From contig JAVHKY010000013.1 in assembly GCA_035079385.1 (NCBI GenBank), positions 11,530,001-11,594,000 on the forward strand: a stretch of 64,000 bases of DNA, read 5' to 3'. This DNA is from Aspidiotus rigidus. Its lineage: Eukaryota > Arthropoda > Insecta > Hemiptera > Diaspididae. The notes under the pieces were generated by a model that saw only the letters and a program-made list of their open reading frames with translations, did no database searches and was not told the DNA's origin. A program made the translations under genes and the position numbers. Positions 46,596-59,460 of this stretch are shown in pieces. Every line of letters starts with the position of its first letter. Position 1 is the first letter of the stretch.

Positions 46596-48660
46596 CTAAG
46601 AAGAATAATAGTACAGGATGAATCTGAGAGAGAAAAATATAATCCTTCGCTGCTGGTGGAATGTTATAAACCTCGCGTTATTTTCATTAACTCGTATACA
46701 CAGCAAGGTATATTGCGTATTTTACAAGCAAGATAAGGGGTGAACTAAACATCTCAGAACAGAATTCTTTCATATTACGAAAGCGGAAGAAGGAAGAAAA
46801 AAACAAGACCATCGTACCTCATCGACTGCTTTATTCGATAGAATTTGAGAATAAGCAGATAACTGCCTATAACGTCTTACGTACGATGAATTTTTTTTTT
46901 TTTTGTTTTCTCTTCATCGCGATATCGATAGGGGTTTAAAACACGTACAGTACGTGCGCTCGAATCCGAATAAATATGTCTGGAATTCGATCTGTATACA
47001 CTAAATCGCATTATTAGCATCGAAACTTGCCAAAAGGAAAAAATGAACGAGGAAAATAAAAACAATAAGGAAAAATCGAGTTTTCCTCGTCTACATATAT
47101 AAGTATGGATGCAGATAGACTGTATTACGCGGAAGTAAATAAATCTATATAATAATACACGTTATCGGGAAAATTTTTCGGGTTATAGAAATTCTTCGAC
47201 CATTATTGTACTCAACAGTTTTCTCATTCAGGAGACCGCGTTAATTGCGACGATGATGAGGAAACGAGCAAGTTTACGAGCAGACGAGGTAAGAGTGTCG
47301 GAAAAAGATAGCGATTCTCGACGGAATCGTTATATTTAAATTACTTTCTCTACGCTGCTCGTCTTGAGTCCTCGATCCTCTCGTCCTGTTCAACAGTTTT
47401 CCAATACTTGAAAAATTTTCGTCACTTTACAAACGCCTATCATTAAACTTGATTACATTTTCAAGAACGCAATCCTTTTATTTCCCTCCTTTTTTTTTTC
47501 TTCTATGTAACGATTATAATGCGCGCGGTCTATTTCTTTCCTTTTCATAATTCCAATTCTTTCTTCTTTAGTTAACGAGTTTAAATTTCATGACGTGCCA
47601 CAACACAACCTTACTGCTCTCCTCGTCAACAACAACGCGGAAATGGTAAGAAACATTTAACGCAAAAGGGTCGGCTAGAAATTAAATGAGAATTATGGTT
47701 TCAGTTATTACCAGCACACGAAACATTTCGCGCGAAACGGCGCGGCGCGGGGACGAAGGCGAAAACGCAGCAAAAGTGCGACGCGAAAAAGGAAGAAGGG
47801 GCAGTTTCAGGCGTTAATATCTAGTTGACTGTAAATTGCATATTACTATAATAAACCATGTAGACAATTAATTCTACGCGGCTATAATACATCCCGGAGT
47901 AAATCTCCCTAACTTTCGGATTAGTTTTATACGTACGCCGCCGAGTTATGAACTGTTAACCAATAAACACTGTATGAAATTATGATTACGTGTCAGTTTA
48001 TGACTTTTCATGAGAGGAATATACGCGCGTATCGTGACGCCCCCTCCCTCGCTCGTCCTCGTGTCAATAATTTTATATTCTTGATATGCTGTCTTGACGA
48101 CGACGACGAGAACGACTAAAACGCGACGACGATGTATCGAAGGAAAACAAAAGTCGTCTTGTTTTTTAAGTTATAGGACATTGAAACGTTGATTTTCTTT
48201 TCCATCGGTAGCGGTGAATTCACCAAGGATTCATAATAATTTTGTACAGCTTACCGCGAGATTAGATGCTTATTTTATTGAAGTTCGCGGGGCTGATGAA
48301 CTCCGAATAGTAGCATGAGATTTTTACGTTTGTTGTCTGTCACTTCAGGTTTATACATGTATTGGTGGCTCCGCCCTTAAGACAGCATTCTGTAAATTTT
48401 CTTTGCTCAGTAGATGACACGGTACGTCAAAAGCTAATTCATTGATTGTAGGATCTCTTAATTACGATTAAACATATCGAGGAAGGGATACTCATTCGGG
48501 CAAAAGGTTTGGCACAGGTGTGTAGACGACATTCTGTGTACGTGGACTGGCCCTCAAGATCTCCTCAGTAAAATGGTTCCCAACCGATGTGCCGCGTGGG
48601 AAGGACTGTACCACTGGCAATGGGACCGAGAATTAATTTTGCCGACATATTTCTGAAATA
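46596..48660. promoter_or_regulatory. Unique island with candidate conserved non-coding elements
   Basis: Single-copy DNA between oppositely oriented satellite B arrays. From about 47640 to 48060 it has an AT/CpG alternation typical of conserved regulatory DNA: GCGCGAAACGGCGCGGCGCG, then ATTGCATATTACTATAATAA, AGACAATTAATTCTACGCGG, GGATTAGTTTTATACG and TATGATTACGTG. No coding frame runs through it. A T run lies at 46891-46904. The call is from composition and motif clustering only. Confidence 0.35.
48505..48570 (+). pseudogene. Short Penelope-like RT scrap (PLE-4) around the active site
   Basis: One frame reads WHRCVDDILCTWTGPQDLL, matching YWHRYVDDILYAWT of PLE-2 and YVDDVLCIWTGLPDPL of PLE-1. 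The catalytic Tyr is replaced by Cys. Similarity fades on both sides within about 30 bp, so only the active-site block survives. Confidence 0.7.
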
Positions 48661-51600
48661 GACCTCAGCCGACGTCGATATCAGGTTGATAACGAGTCGA
48701 CTTCTTCAAATTTTTTATCTACGGTAAATCGACCGCTTCATTTCGTCAATTCTTAGTTCTCAAGTAAAGTACGCTGGTCGACATCAAATCAATCTAGAAT
48801 CGATTTTTATTCGATTTCTTCGAATTCCCTTGGTCCAGTCGATTTTTAGTTTTCTGGGAATGTACTCAGGTCGACTTTAAATCAAATCTGGACTCGATTT
48901 CGAGGCAACTTCCAAGAATTCTTGTGTTGACCTGAAATCGACTGCTCTGTTGGGTCTCCCCTGGTGATGTGCGCTGGTCGACTTAAAATCGAACTCAGAT
49001 CGACATCGATCTTGAGTTGATTTTGAGTCAATCTCTCCGAATTTTTCGATTGGTTTGTATTCGACTGCTCTGTTGGGTCGATTTCGATTCGATTTCTCGT
49101 TCTATCTGGAGTCGGTTTTGAGTCGATTTCTAGGAATTTTTCTATCGACCTGAAATCGACTGCTTTGTTGTGTCCCCTTTCAAGTCGATTTTCTAGTTGG
49201 ACGACATTCAATCGACTTTAAATCGACATCGATCTGAGTCGAGTTCGAGTCTAAATTTGGGTCGGTCTCAAGTCAATGTAATAGAAGCGGTCGACTTGAA
49301 ATAGACTGCTCTATCAGTTCGATTTTTAATCGATTTGTTCTCAGCTATGGAGCGCTGGTTGACTTCAAATCCATCACAACTTCGATCTAGAGTCGATTTT
49401 GAGTTAACATCTAGAAATTCTTCTATTGATCTGAAACAAACTGCTTTCCGTTAGTTCGATTTCAAGTCGATTTCTTGTTGGATCTGGAGTCAACTTCTAG
49501 GAATTTTTCTATCGACCTGAAATCGACTGCTTTGTTGTGTCCCCTTTCAAGTCGATGTCTAGTTGGACGACATTCAATCGACCTTAAATCGACATCGATC
49601 TGAGTCGAGTCGAGTCTACATTTGGGTCGGTCTCAAGTCAATTTAATATACGCGGTCGACTTGAAATAGACTGCTCTGTTAGTCCGATTTTTAATCGATT
49701 TGTTCTCAGCTATGGAGCGCTGGTTGACTTCAAATCCATCACAACTTCGATCTAGAGTCGATTTTGAGTTAACCTCTAGAAATTCATCTATTGATCTGAA
49801 ATCAACTGCTTTCCGTTAGTTCGATTTCAAGTCGTTGGATCTGGAGTCGGTTTCGAGTCGATTTCTAGGAATTTTTCTATCGACCTGAAATCGACTAGTC
49901 TGTTGCGTCCCTTTCAAGTCGATTTTCAGTTCTCCAGTAATGTACAATGGACGATTTTCAATCGACCTTAAATCGACATCGATCTAGAGCCGAGTTCGAG
50001 TCTACTTCTTCAAATTTTTCTATCGATCCGAAATTTACTGCTCTGTAAGGGTCGGTCTGAAGACAATTTGTTATTCTATGGTAATGTACGCGGTCGATTT
50101 TAAACCGATTGCTCTTCCGAATCGATTTCAATTTAATTTCACCAAGTTCAAGTTGATCTCAAAAAGACTTCAAAAATCGACGTCGATCTGGAGTGGATTT
50201 CGAGTGGACATCTAGGAATTCTCCTACCGACCTAGAATCGACTGCTCTATGTTCTCAGCTATGAAGCCCCGATTGACTTCAAATTCATCTCAACGTCGAC
50301 TTAAAGTCAATTTTGAGTTGGCCTGCCGAAATTCTTGTTGTGCTGAAATCGATTGCTCTCTGTTGGTTCGATTTCAAGTCAATTTCTTTTTTGACCTAAA
50401 GCCAATTTCGAGTCCACTTTTAGAAATTTTTCTGTTGACGGGAAGTCGACCACTCGTTTGAGTCGATTTGTTCTCGTTAAGGAGCGCTTATTGACTTCAA
50501 ACCAACCTCAACGTCGATCTAGAGTAAATTTTGAGTGGTCCGCTCAACCACGGAGCGATGGACAACAGTTCGGACCATCTGTTGATCTGAAATCGACTGC
50601 TTTCTATTGGTTCGATTTCAAGTCGATTTCTTGTTTGATCTGAAGTCGGTTTCGAGTCGACTTCTAGGAATTTGTCTATTGACCTGAAATCAATTGCACT
50701 GTTGCCTCCCTTTCAAGTCGATTTGTAGTTTTCCAGTAATGTACAATGGACGACTTTCAATCGACCTTAAATCGACATCGATCTGGAGTCGAGTTCGTGT
50801 TTACTTCCTCAAATTTTTCTATCGACCAAAAATTTACTGCTCTGTAACGGTCGGTCTGAAGCCCCAATTTGTTGTTCTTCGGTCGATCTTAAGCTGATGG
50901 AATCGATTTAAATTGTGTTTGACTAAGTTTAGGTTGATCTCAAATAGACCTGAAATCGACGTTGATCTGGAGTGGATTTCGAGTGGACATCTAGGAATTC
51001 TTCTATTGACCTAAATCGACTGCACTGTTGATTCGATTTTGAATCAATTTTTTCTCAGCTGTGAAGCTCCGATTGACTTCAAAATTCATCTCAACGTCGA
51101 CCTAAAGTGAATTTTGAGTTGGCTTCCCGAAATTCTTGTTGAGCTGAAATCGATTGGTTCGATTTCAAGTCAATTTCTTATTTGACCCAAAGCCAATTTC
51201 GAGTCCACTTTTAGAAATTTTTCTGTAGACGGGAAGTCGACCACTCTTTTGAGTCGATTTTGAGACGATTTATTCTCGTTGAGGAGCGCTGGTTGACTTC
51301 AAACCGATTTCAACGTCGATCTAGAGTGAATTTGGCGTGGTCCGTTTGATCACGGAGCGAGAGACAATTCAGTAAAGTTTGGAAGATGCGTAGAAGTTGA
51401 CGATCGGACATCGGTCTCAGACACAACTTCTGGGAATTCTTCTGTTGACTTGAAATTGACTGATTTCAAATCGATTTCTTGTTTGATCTGGCGTCGGTTT
51501 CGAGTCGACTTTTAGGAATTTGTCTATTGACCTGAAATCGACTGCTCTGTTGCGTCGATGTTCAGTCGATTTTCAGTTCTCTAGTAATGCGCGCTCGTCG

Positions 51601-51955
51601 ACTTCAAAACGACATCGATCCGGAGTTGATTCTGAGTCAACTTCTAATTTATCGTCGACCTAAATTCGACTGCTCCATTGGGAGGATTTCAAGTCGATTT
51701 TCGGTTTTCTGGAAATGTATCCTGGTCAACCTCAAATCGACATCGATACGCAGTCGACTTCTCCAAATTTTTCCATCGACCTCGCATCCTCTGTTGGGTC
51801 GATTTTGATTTGTAATTCTCTGGTAATGTGCGCTGCTCTTCTTCCTATCGACCTCAAGTCGACGTCGATCCGGAGTCGATTTTGGATCAACTTCGTCAAA
51901 TTCGTCTGTCGATCTGAAACCGACTGCTCTGCCCCGTCGACCAACAGTCAATTTT
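48661..51955. repeat. Satellite B, array 2 (inverted relative to array 1)
   Basis: Reverse-complement forms of the array 1 blocks: TTAAATCGACATCGATCTGG, TTTTTCTATCGACCTGAAAT, GACTGCTCTGTTG and TCTCCAGTAATGTAC. A higher-order repeat of about 368 bp with three monomers is visible, since the CGACTGCTTTGTTGTGTCCC block recurs at 49157 and 49525 and the AGACTGCTCT block at 49299 and 49668. The divergent ATCACGGAGCGA / GACGATCGGACATCGG module occurs near 51350-51415. Confidence 0.95.
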
Positions 51956-51964
51956 TAATGACTC

Positions 51965-52545
51965 CTTTGATGAATGACCGGACCTATCGAAGGAAGGGAT
52001 ACTCAACACCAGTAAACAGTAATTATCCCCTTTTCCTTACTCCTTTATTAGAGTAGGTCAGTTTTAGCGAGACGGCAGAAAGCCAAGATTTTCAAAAATA
52101 TCCCGTCCCCCTTTCATAGAGCAGGTTCTTTATTAGATTTATGAGATTTAGAGAGAGTGAAATCCTTTAGACTAGTTCGATTAAATTGTCTTCTTCTTAG
52201 TAGCCTCTCAAATTCGTAAGTTGGCAGGAGGATGGGGAGGAGGGCTGATTGCTTGACCAGAATTCTGAACCCCTTCATGGCATCATCGGAACATTAAAAA
52301 AAAGAGTTCCGAAAGTCTAATAAAGTGATATGGACCTTTTCAAGTTCCGATGATGTCTTGAGAGAGTTGAAAATTTTTAGTCGATAGCTGACAATCTTTA
52401 CTTCACCCCTCCCCCTAGATATTTTCGGCCGTATTTGCTGGAACCGAGAAATTGTTGTCCCAACGAGTGAAGGGGAAACTATTTTCGAAGATTTCCGAAG
52501 ATTGAAAAGAAGACTCACAAATACTTCTTAACCATAATTCTACTC
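51965..52545. repeat. Dispersed copy of the 780-bp unit
   Basis: Close match to 21560-22140 and on. It shares CAAGATTTTCAAAAATATCC, then CCGTCCCCCTTTCATAGAGC, AGACTAGTTCGATTAAATTG, TCTTCTTCTTAGTAGCCTCT and GATAGCTGACAATCTTTACT. It is shortened relative to copy A (a deletion after GGAGGATGGGGAGGAGGG). It abuts the end of satellite B array 2. Confidence 0.85.
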
Positions 52546-54288
52546 CTTAGATAGTCTTGACTTCTAAAATGTCACCGTCTTCCAAAATCTACCTATCGAA
52601 CGAAAAGAAACTGTCATTAAATTCGAAGTAACCGATCAGGAGTAAGGATACTAATTTTTGATGATCCGACAAGTGTGTAATTACAATAGCTGAAAGGATC
52701 TGGTGGTTCGTAGCAGAGGATGCTGGATGGCAGATTCACACTCAGATATGGGACTTAGTGAAATTTTGGCTTCTGAGTTGATGAGAAAGAACGACAAAAA
52801 TTTTTACAACTCTGGAGGCTTTTTGGGCAATTCGACTAGATTGAACGCGACATTAATTGAACTGCATCAAGAAACTTCTAACGCGGGAGTAACTCTCAAT
52901 ATTCAAATCAAAAATGGGATCGATTGTCGACTCAATATATACTTAGCTTGCACACGGTCCGCGCGCTGGAAAGCCAAGCACCCGGCACAAATTCACCGAG
53001 TCATCGAGTAGACTCGAGTTTCTCGAAAGAATGTTGCGGCAAATAAACGACGTCATAAACTTCCGGAAGACGATAATACATTCATACGAGGAAACTAATC
53101 GACCATTTTCTCTTGTTAGACGGAATAATTTTCACGATAGAGTCATCCAGAAAAGGAATAAATACAAAATGGCGTTAAATCTGTTCCGTATCATTTTCCG
53201 TCTGGGGTTTCGCGCTTATGTGGACACCGAAATACGAATGCATTTTCCTAATAATGCGAGCAATTCCAACCGCCAGCTACGTCCGCAACCGAAGACAATG
53301 AAAGCGAAGGAAAGAAAAACATCAAAATATTTTTTACACACATTCGCGCGTTCGCCAAAAAAAAATCGAGTCATAATAACGCAAGAATAGAATGGCCGAA
53401 TAAAATCCAGGCGTATATTCTTTTTACATGACGATGAAGCGACATATGTTCTGTTATGTTACGTCCGTACAGCACGTAACGCACCACGGAATGGACAACA
53501 GTGCCATCGTAACGTAGAGCCTTAAGAAAAAAAAAAAAAGAAAAAAAAAATACATATATAAACCGAAGCTCACCCTTCCTAGTGTGTGTGCAAGTACAAA
53601 ATATTTCCCGACGTAGCAATAAAAGCACGAAGATTTTCCTCGCTGACTCGTCTCCATCCTTTGGACGAAGCACGAATAAAAAAAGCTGTGCGGTCAGCGA
53701 AACAGATCACCTGGCGCCCAGATGGTGTCCGCATTGTCGTCCCCGGACCTTCTTTCCTTACCTCTTAACGCGCGCCTTTTCCAAAGAAGTTTCACATCAG
53801 AAACTTAAGCCCCATCCGTATACAAGCGCCTATAGCCGGTATTATTAATTTCTCTAGAGAGAAAATTACGAGGGGACGAAGACTCGACTAAATAGAAAAA
53901 GAATAAGGAAAAAAGCATGAGCAGGAAAAAAGAGGACAATCTTAAGCTGTAAATTCTGTCAACTCCTATACAAACGTATCCTGTTTTGGCACTTCGATAG
54001 CTTCTGGTATCGAAATTAATCTCATTTAATGAAGATGTCTCGAGGAGTCGACTAGTCCAGGTGCTGGATGAAAACGAGTGAAAGTCGTAGCTTCAGCTTT
54101 ATCCGGTTTGGTACGTGCGGGAAAAGGGTTAAAGAAGGAAAACGACTTTTAAAAAAAGAGACGACGCGACGCTACGAGCTAGGTTTTTGGACGAAAATGA
54201 AATGAGGAAGTTGTACTCAGTGTAAGGGTGTATATATGTACAAGTTTGTCCGACTTTTTTAATTCATTTCTCGTGTTTCACTTTTTAG
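52546..54288. other. Unique region with unassigned ORFs
   Basis: Plus frames 52703-53011 (102 codons) and 53031-53390 (119 codons) have no domain I recognise and no convincing splice context. 53524-53552 is A-rich low complexity. No gene is called. Confidence 0.45.
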
Positions 54289-54607
54289 TATTTTCCGCGT
54301 TTACTGTAGAGCATTCGGCGGGCGATCGTTTCCCTAGTTTTTTATTGCACTTGAGAGGGACTTTCTCCGTTGATGACTCGCTGGTTTGGCGTCCTTTTAA
54401 TGTAGTTCAAGATGCTTCCCAGGTAGTGCTTCGGGTTACGCGGATGGTCACCAAAACACTCGAAAACGAATGGGGCAAAGAAATGTTGAGACATGTGGTA
54501 GCAGATAAGGTACAGAGTAGTAATGTAGCCCGATCCACGTACAACTCGATGGTAAAAAGTATTTTAAGTCCTCCTCCTATTGATACAGCTCAGAATTTTG
54601 AAGTAAG
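54289..54607 (+). CDS. Candidate internal exon of unknown gene
   Basis: A 127-codon open frame spans 54228-54611. It is preceded by a polypyrimidine acceptor (GTGTTTCACTTTTTAG, ending at 54288) and ends at a strong donor-like AAG/GTGAGT at 54607/54608; a second donor GTAAGG lies 5 bp upstream. The predicted peptide (for example SLVWRPFNVVQDASQ and NEWGKEMLRHVVADKVQ) is less compositionally biased than chance frames nearby and may be partly helical. I do not recognise it. It could also be a chance frame or part of a non-coding transcript. No partner exon is identified in the window. Confidence 0.25.
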
Positions 54608-54611
54608 GTGA

Positions 54612-55564
54612 GTCAAAATTACTTATGACGGCATTAGCGTCTTGCAATTTCAACTTTTAGCTCTCAGCATTTTCATCCCAACTCTCTTTACGATCTCTTC
54701 AACTCCATCCTATTTCAAGGCAAGTAATTTTTAATTTGGAAACTAGTCATTTTCCTCACAATTCTTGACCACTTTCAAGATCCCTTACTTCCTCGTGTTA
54801 TCATCCTATCGCCCCAACCTCCATTCTCTTTCAAAACGTTCTCAACAAAAGATTATTGACATGTTTCATATCCTTGCTCTGACCTCTCCTCTCCCCTGCG
54901 CCTGCGTGCGTGCAGATGACCTTGGAACTTGAAGAAAATAGTTGATCCTTAGGCCAATTCCAAAATTTGCGTGCGCATGCATGCAGACGACCTTGGGACT
55001 AGTTTCTCACCTCTGCGTTTGCGAGTGCCCCCTCTTTATACTAGTCTTGGAGCCTCCTTTATACCAGCTTTGCCTCGGCTTCCTCTTGAACACTATTTGT
55101 TCTACGCAGTTCATAGTTAGCATTTGGAAAAATTTGCGGAATATCTGATCGCCCTTAGAGCAGTTGCCCGGAAAGCGAACCGATTCCGACTGGGTGGTCA
55201 CATTTTTCGCTCGAGTTTCTATCTGCCAACAACCTCTCTCTTTTTAATTTATACTGGAGCCCCTAATAATTTTATATACGGTATCCCTTCTCTCCCTTTA
55301 TAATAAATTATGACGTCACCAGTTAGTGCTATCACCAGACGTGGACCCGAGGCCCTCTTCAACAATACCGTCATCAGCTGGTGACCCTGAGGCCCCTTCC
55401 ACATATGACGTTATCAGCTGGTGATGTTATCAACGGTAACCCCGAGGCTGATTCTGAAATTTATGGAGTTCAATCCACCTTCCCTCATCTTTGTAATCTA
55501 TGTAAGAACGCTCTACCGTTCTCACGAATTTTCATGTTGGTAGCGTCGCATCGCCACTCACAGT
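54612..55564. other. Unique region with short local repeats
   Basis: GTGCGTGCAGATGACCTTGG near 54907 recurs as GCATGCAGACGACCTTGGG near 54977. The GACCCGAGGCCC / ACCCTGAGGCCCC / AACCCCGAGGC block recurs three times at 55340-55450 alongside ATCAGCTGGTGA. A TGACGTCA lies at about 55311. No gene is supported. Confidence 0.5.
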
Positions 55565-58500
55565 CAAAGTTGCAATTTGATTTATAGTTCTCCAGCAATG
55601 TACACAGTTTGACCTCAAATAGACCTTAAATCGACGTGATCAGGAGTTGAATTTGAGGGACATCTAAGAATTCTTCTACTGACCTAAAATTGGTTCGATT
55701 TCGAATCCATTTGTTCTCAGGTATGGAGCGCTGATTGACTTCAAATTCATTTGAACGTCGATCTAGAGTAGATTATGAGTTTACCTACAGAAATTCTTCT
55801 GTTGAGCTGAAATCGATTGCTCCCCGTTGGTTCGATTTCAAGTCAATTTCTTATCTGACCTGGAGTCAGTTTCGAATCCACTTTTCGAAATTTTTCTGTT
55901 GACCTGAAGTAGACTACTCCGTTGAGTCGATTCGTTATCGCCCCGATCCAGAGTGACTTTTGCGAGGTCCGCGTAATCACGGAGCGACGGACAATTCAGT
56001 ACAGTTCGGAAGCTGCGTGGAAGTTGACGATCGGACATCGGCCTCAGACACAACTTTTGGGAATTCTTCTGTTGATCTGAGATCAACAGAAGTGGTTCGA
56101 TTTCATGTTTGATCTGGAGTCAGTTTAGAGTCGACTTCTAGGAATTTATCTATTGACCTGAAATTGACTGCTCTGTTGCGTGCCTTTAAAATAAATTTGT
56201 AGTTCTCCAGTAATGTACAACGGACGACTTTCAATCGACCTTAAATCGACATCGATTTGGAGCTGAATTCCAGTCTACTTCTTCAAATTTTTCTATCGAC
56301 CCGAAACTCACTGCTCTGTAAGGGTCGATCTTAAGCCAATTTGTTGTTCTTTGGAGATGTACGCGGTCGATTTTAAACCGATTGCTCTTTTGAATCGATT
56401 TCAATTTGATTTGACCAAGTTTAGGTTGATCTCAAATCGACCTTAAATCGACGTCAATCTGGAGTGGATTTCGAGTTGACATCTAGGAATTCTTCTATCG
56501 ACCTAAAATCGACTGCTCTATTAGTTCAATTTTTAATCGATTCCTTCTCGTCTACAAAGCGCTGATTCACTTCAAACCCATCTCAAAGTTGATCTAGAGT
56601 CGATTTTGAATCAACTTCTGAAATTCTTCTGTTGATCTGAAATCGACTGCTCTCTGTTGGTTTGATTTCATGCCAATTCCTTATTTGACCTGGAGGCAGT
56701 TTCTAGACGACTTTTGGAAATTTTTTTGTTGACCTGAAATTAACTAATCTGTTGAGTCATTTTGTTCTCGTTAAGGAGCGCTGGTTGACTTCAAACCGAC
56801 CTCAACGATGATCTAGAGTGAATTTTGCGTGGTCCGCTCAACCATGGAGCGATGGACAATTCTGTACACTTCGGATCATCCGTTGATCTGAAATCGACTG
56901 CTTTCTATTGGTTCGATTTCAAGTCGATTTCTTGTTTGATCTGAAGTCGGTTTGGAGTCGACTTCTAGGAATTTGTCTATTGACTTGAAATCGATTGCAT
57001 TGTTGCGTCCCTTTCAAGTCGATTTGTAGTTTTCCAGTGATTGTACAATGGACGATTTTCAATCGACCTTAAATCGACATCGATCTAGAGTCGAGTTCGT
57101 GTCTACTTCCTCAAATTTTTCTATCGACCTAAAATTTCGGTTTGAAGCCCTAATTTGTTGTTCTTTGGTCGATTATAAGCCGTTCAATTTGATTTGACCA
57201 AGTTTAGGTTGATCTCAAATAGACCTTAAATCGACGTCGATCTGGAGTGGATTTCCAGTGGACATCTAGAATTCTTCTATCGACCTAAAATCGACTGCTC
57301 TATTAGTTCGATTTTTAATCGATTTCTTCTCGTCTATGAAGCGCTGATTGACTTCAAATTCATCTCAACGTCGACCTAAAGTCAATTTTGAGTTGGCTTG
57401 CCGAAATTCTTGTTTAGCTGAAATCGATTGCTCTCTGTTAGTTCGATTTCAAGACAATTTCTTATATGACCTAGAGCCACTTTTAAGTCCTCTTTTAGAA
57501 ATTTTCCTGTTGACCGGAAGTCGACCACTGTGTTGAGTAGATTTGTTCTCGTTAAGGAGCGCTTATTGACTTCAAACCGACCTCAACGTCGATCTAGAGT
57601 GAATTTTGCGTAGTCCGTTTAATCACGGAGCGAGGGACAATTCAGTGCAGTTCGGAAGATGCGTGGATGTTGACGATCGGATATCGGCCTCAGATACAAC
57701 TCCTATGGGAATTCTTCTGTTGACTTGAAATTGTCTGCTCTCTGTTGGCTCGATTCCAAATCGATTTCTTGTTTGATCTAAAGTCAGTTTCGAGTCGACT
57801 TCTAGGACTTTATCTATTGACCTGAAATCGACTACTCTGTTGCGTCCCACTCAAGTCGATTTGTAGTTCTCCATTTCAATCAACCTTAAATCGACATCGA
57901 TCTAAAGCCGAATTCGAGTCTACTTCTTCAAATTTTTCTATCGACCTGAAATTTACTGCTCTTTAAGGGTCGGTCTCAAGCCAATTTGTTGCTCTTCGGT
58001 AATGCACGCAGTCGACTTTAAATCGAACTAAAATGATTGCTCTTTTGGATCGATTTAAATTCAATTTATAATTCTCCAGTAATGTACAATGAGCGACTTT
58101 CAATCGACCTTACATCGACAACGATCTGGAGACGAGTCTGAGTCTACTTCCTCAAACTTTTCTATCGATCTGAAATTTACTGCTCTGTAGGGGTCGGTCT
58201 CAAGTCAATTCGTTGTTCTTTGAAATCAACCTACAATGATAGCTCTTTTGGATCGACTTCAATTTGATTCATAGTTCTCCAGCGATGTACGCATGTTGAC
58301 CTCAAATAGGAGTTGATTTCAAGTGGACATCTAGGAATTCTCCTATTCACCTAAAATTTGTTCGATTTTGAATCAATTTGTTCTCAGGCATGGTGCGCTG
58401 ACGAATTCATCTCAACGTCGATCAAGCGTCGTCACTGACCAGAGAGAAACCCAAACTCTGGGACCCTTGGACTAAGGGTTTCGCGGATCGAACGACGGGG

Positions 58501-59460
58501 CTTCCGTATCCGAGTCGGATAGCGCCAGGTCGTTCTCCAGCAGTCGTTGACGGGCGAGATGGTCGGAGGAACAGGGAGGGAGAGGCGACACTTCAGGTCG
58601 CTTAGCGTCCGTCGGTTTGGGCCCAAGTGGAATAGGAACCGGGCCGCTCCATAGTTCAGGGTACGGCCGAGATTCCAAGTGTCGAATGTTCACGGGTGGC
58701 GCCGGAGGAGGAACACTGACCAGAGAGAAACCCAAACTCTGGAACCCTTGTGGAACTGCAACGGACTATACTCGCCAAGCTACGTCCCGATTCCATTTCA
58801 GCCTTCGACGGTGCGTTCCTCAAAGTAGTCGAAGTTGTCTTTGCAACGGGGAGAGCGGCGTCGGGTGACAGCGGTGGTAAAGGAATGTCAGAAATCCCTT
58901 GCGATAATTCAGACGAAATCGACTGCTTTCTGTTGGTTCAATTTCACAACAATTTCTTGTTTAATTTGGAGTCTGCTTTGAGTCGACTTCCTCAAAAAAT
59001 TTCCGTTTTACCTAAAATCGCCTCTTCTGTTGCGTCGATCTTAAGTCGATTTTCAGTTCTTTAGTAATGCGCGCTCGTCGACTTCAAATCGACATCGATC
59101 CGAAGTTGATTCTGAGTCAACTTCTCCTAATTTATCGTCAACACTGAACTCGACTGCTCCATTGCGTGGATTTCAAGTCGATTTTTCGTTTTCTGGGAAT
59201 GTATCCTGGTCGACCTCAAATCTACGTCGACACGAAGTTAATCTGCAGTCGACTTCTCTAAATTTTTCTATCGACCCAAAGTCGCCTCGTCTTTGAATTA
59301 ATTTGTAGTTCTGTGGTAGTGTGCGCTGATCGTCTTCCAATCGACCTTAAATCGACGTCGATGTGGAGTCGGAAAATTTTTTTGTCGACTCGAAATCGAC
59401 TGCTGTGTCCCGTCGATCAACAGTCGATTTTTAATTTTCTAAATATGTCAAATCGACGTC
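55565..59460. repeat. Satellite B, array 3
   Basis: Same orientation and blocks as array 2 (CTTAAATCGACATCGATYTG, CGACCTGAAATYGACTGCTC, TCTCGTTAAGGAGCGC). The divergent module TAATCACGGAGCGA... GATCGGACATCGGCC appears near 55973-56045 and 57630-57690. Interrupted by a GC-rich insertion at 58433-58920. Monomers towards the end (59040-59460) are more diverged. Confidence 0.95.
58433..58920. other. GC-rich insertion in satellite B bounded by a 36-bp direct repeat
   Basis: A 36-bp block starting CACTGACCAGAGAGAAACCC occurs at 58433-58468 and again at 58714-58749 with one mismatch. Between the copies the sequence is GC-rich and open on the minus strand for 87 codons (proline-rich; DLALSDSDTEAPSFDP near the end), with a typical mobile-element flavour but no identifiable domain. 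Non-satellite sequence continues to about 58920. It may be a fragment of a retroelement gag or a repeat-mediated duplication. Confidence 0.6.

Noticed and set aside
53031..53390. 119-codon plus frame starting at a CpG-rich site
   Set aside because: Basic, low-complexity peptide with no recognisable motif, and the flanks look non-coding.
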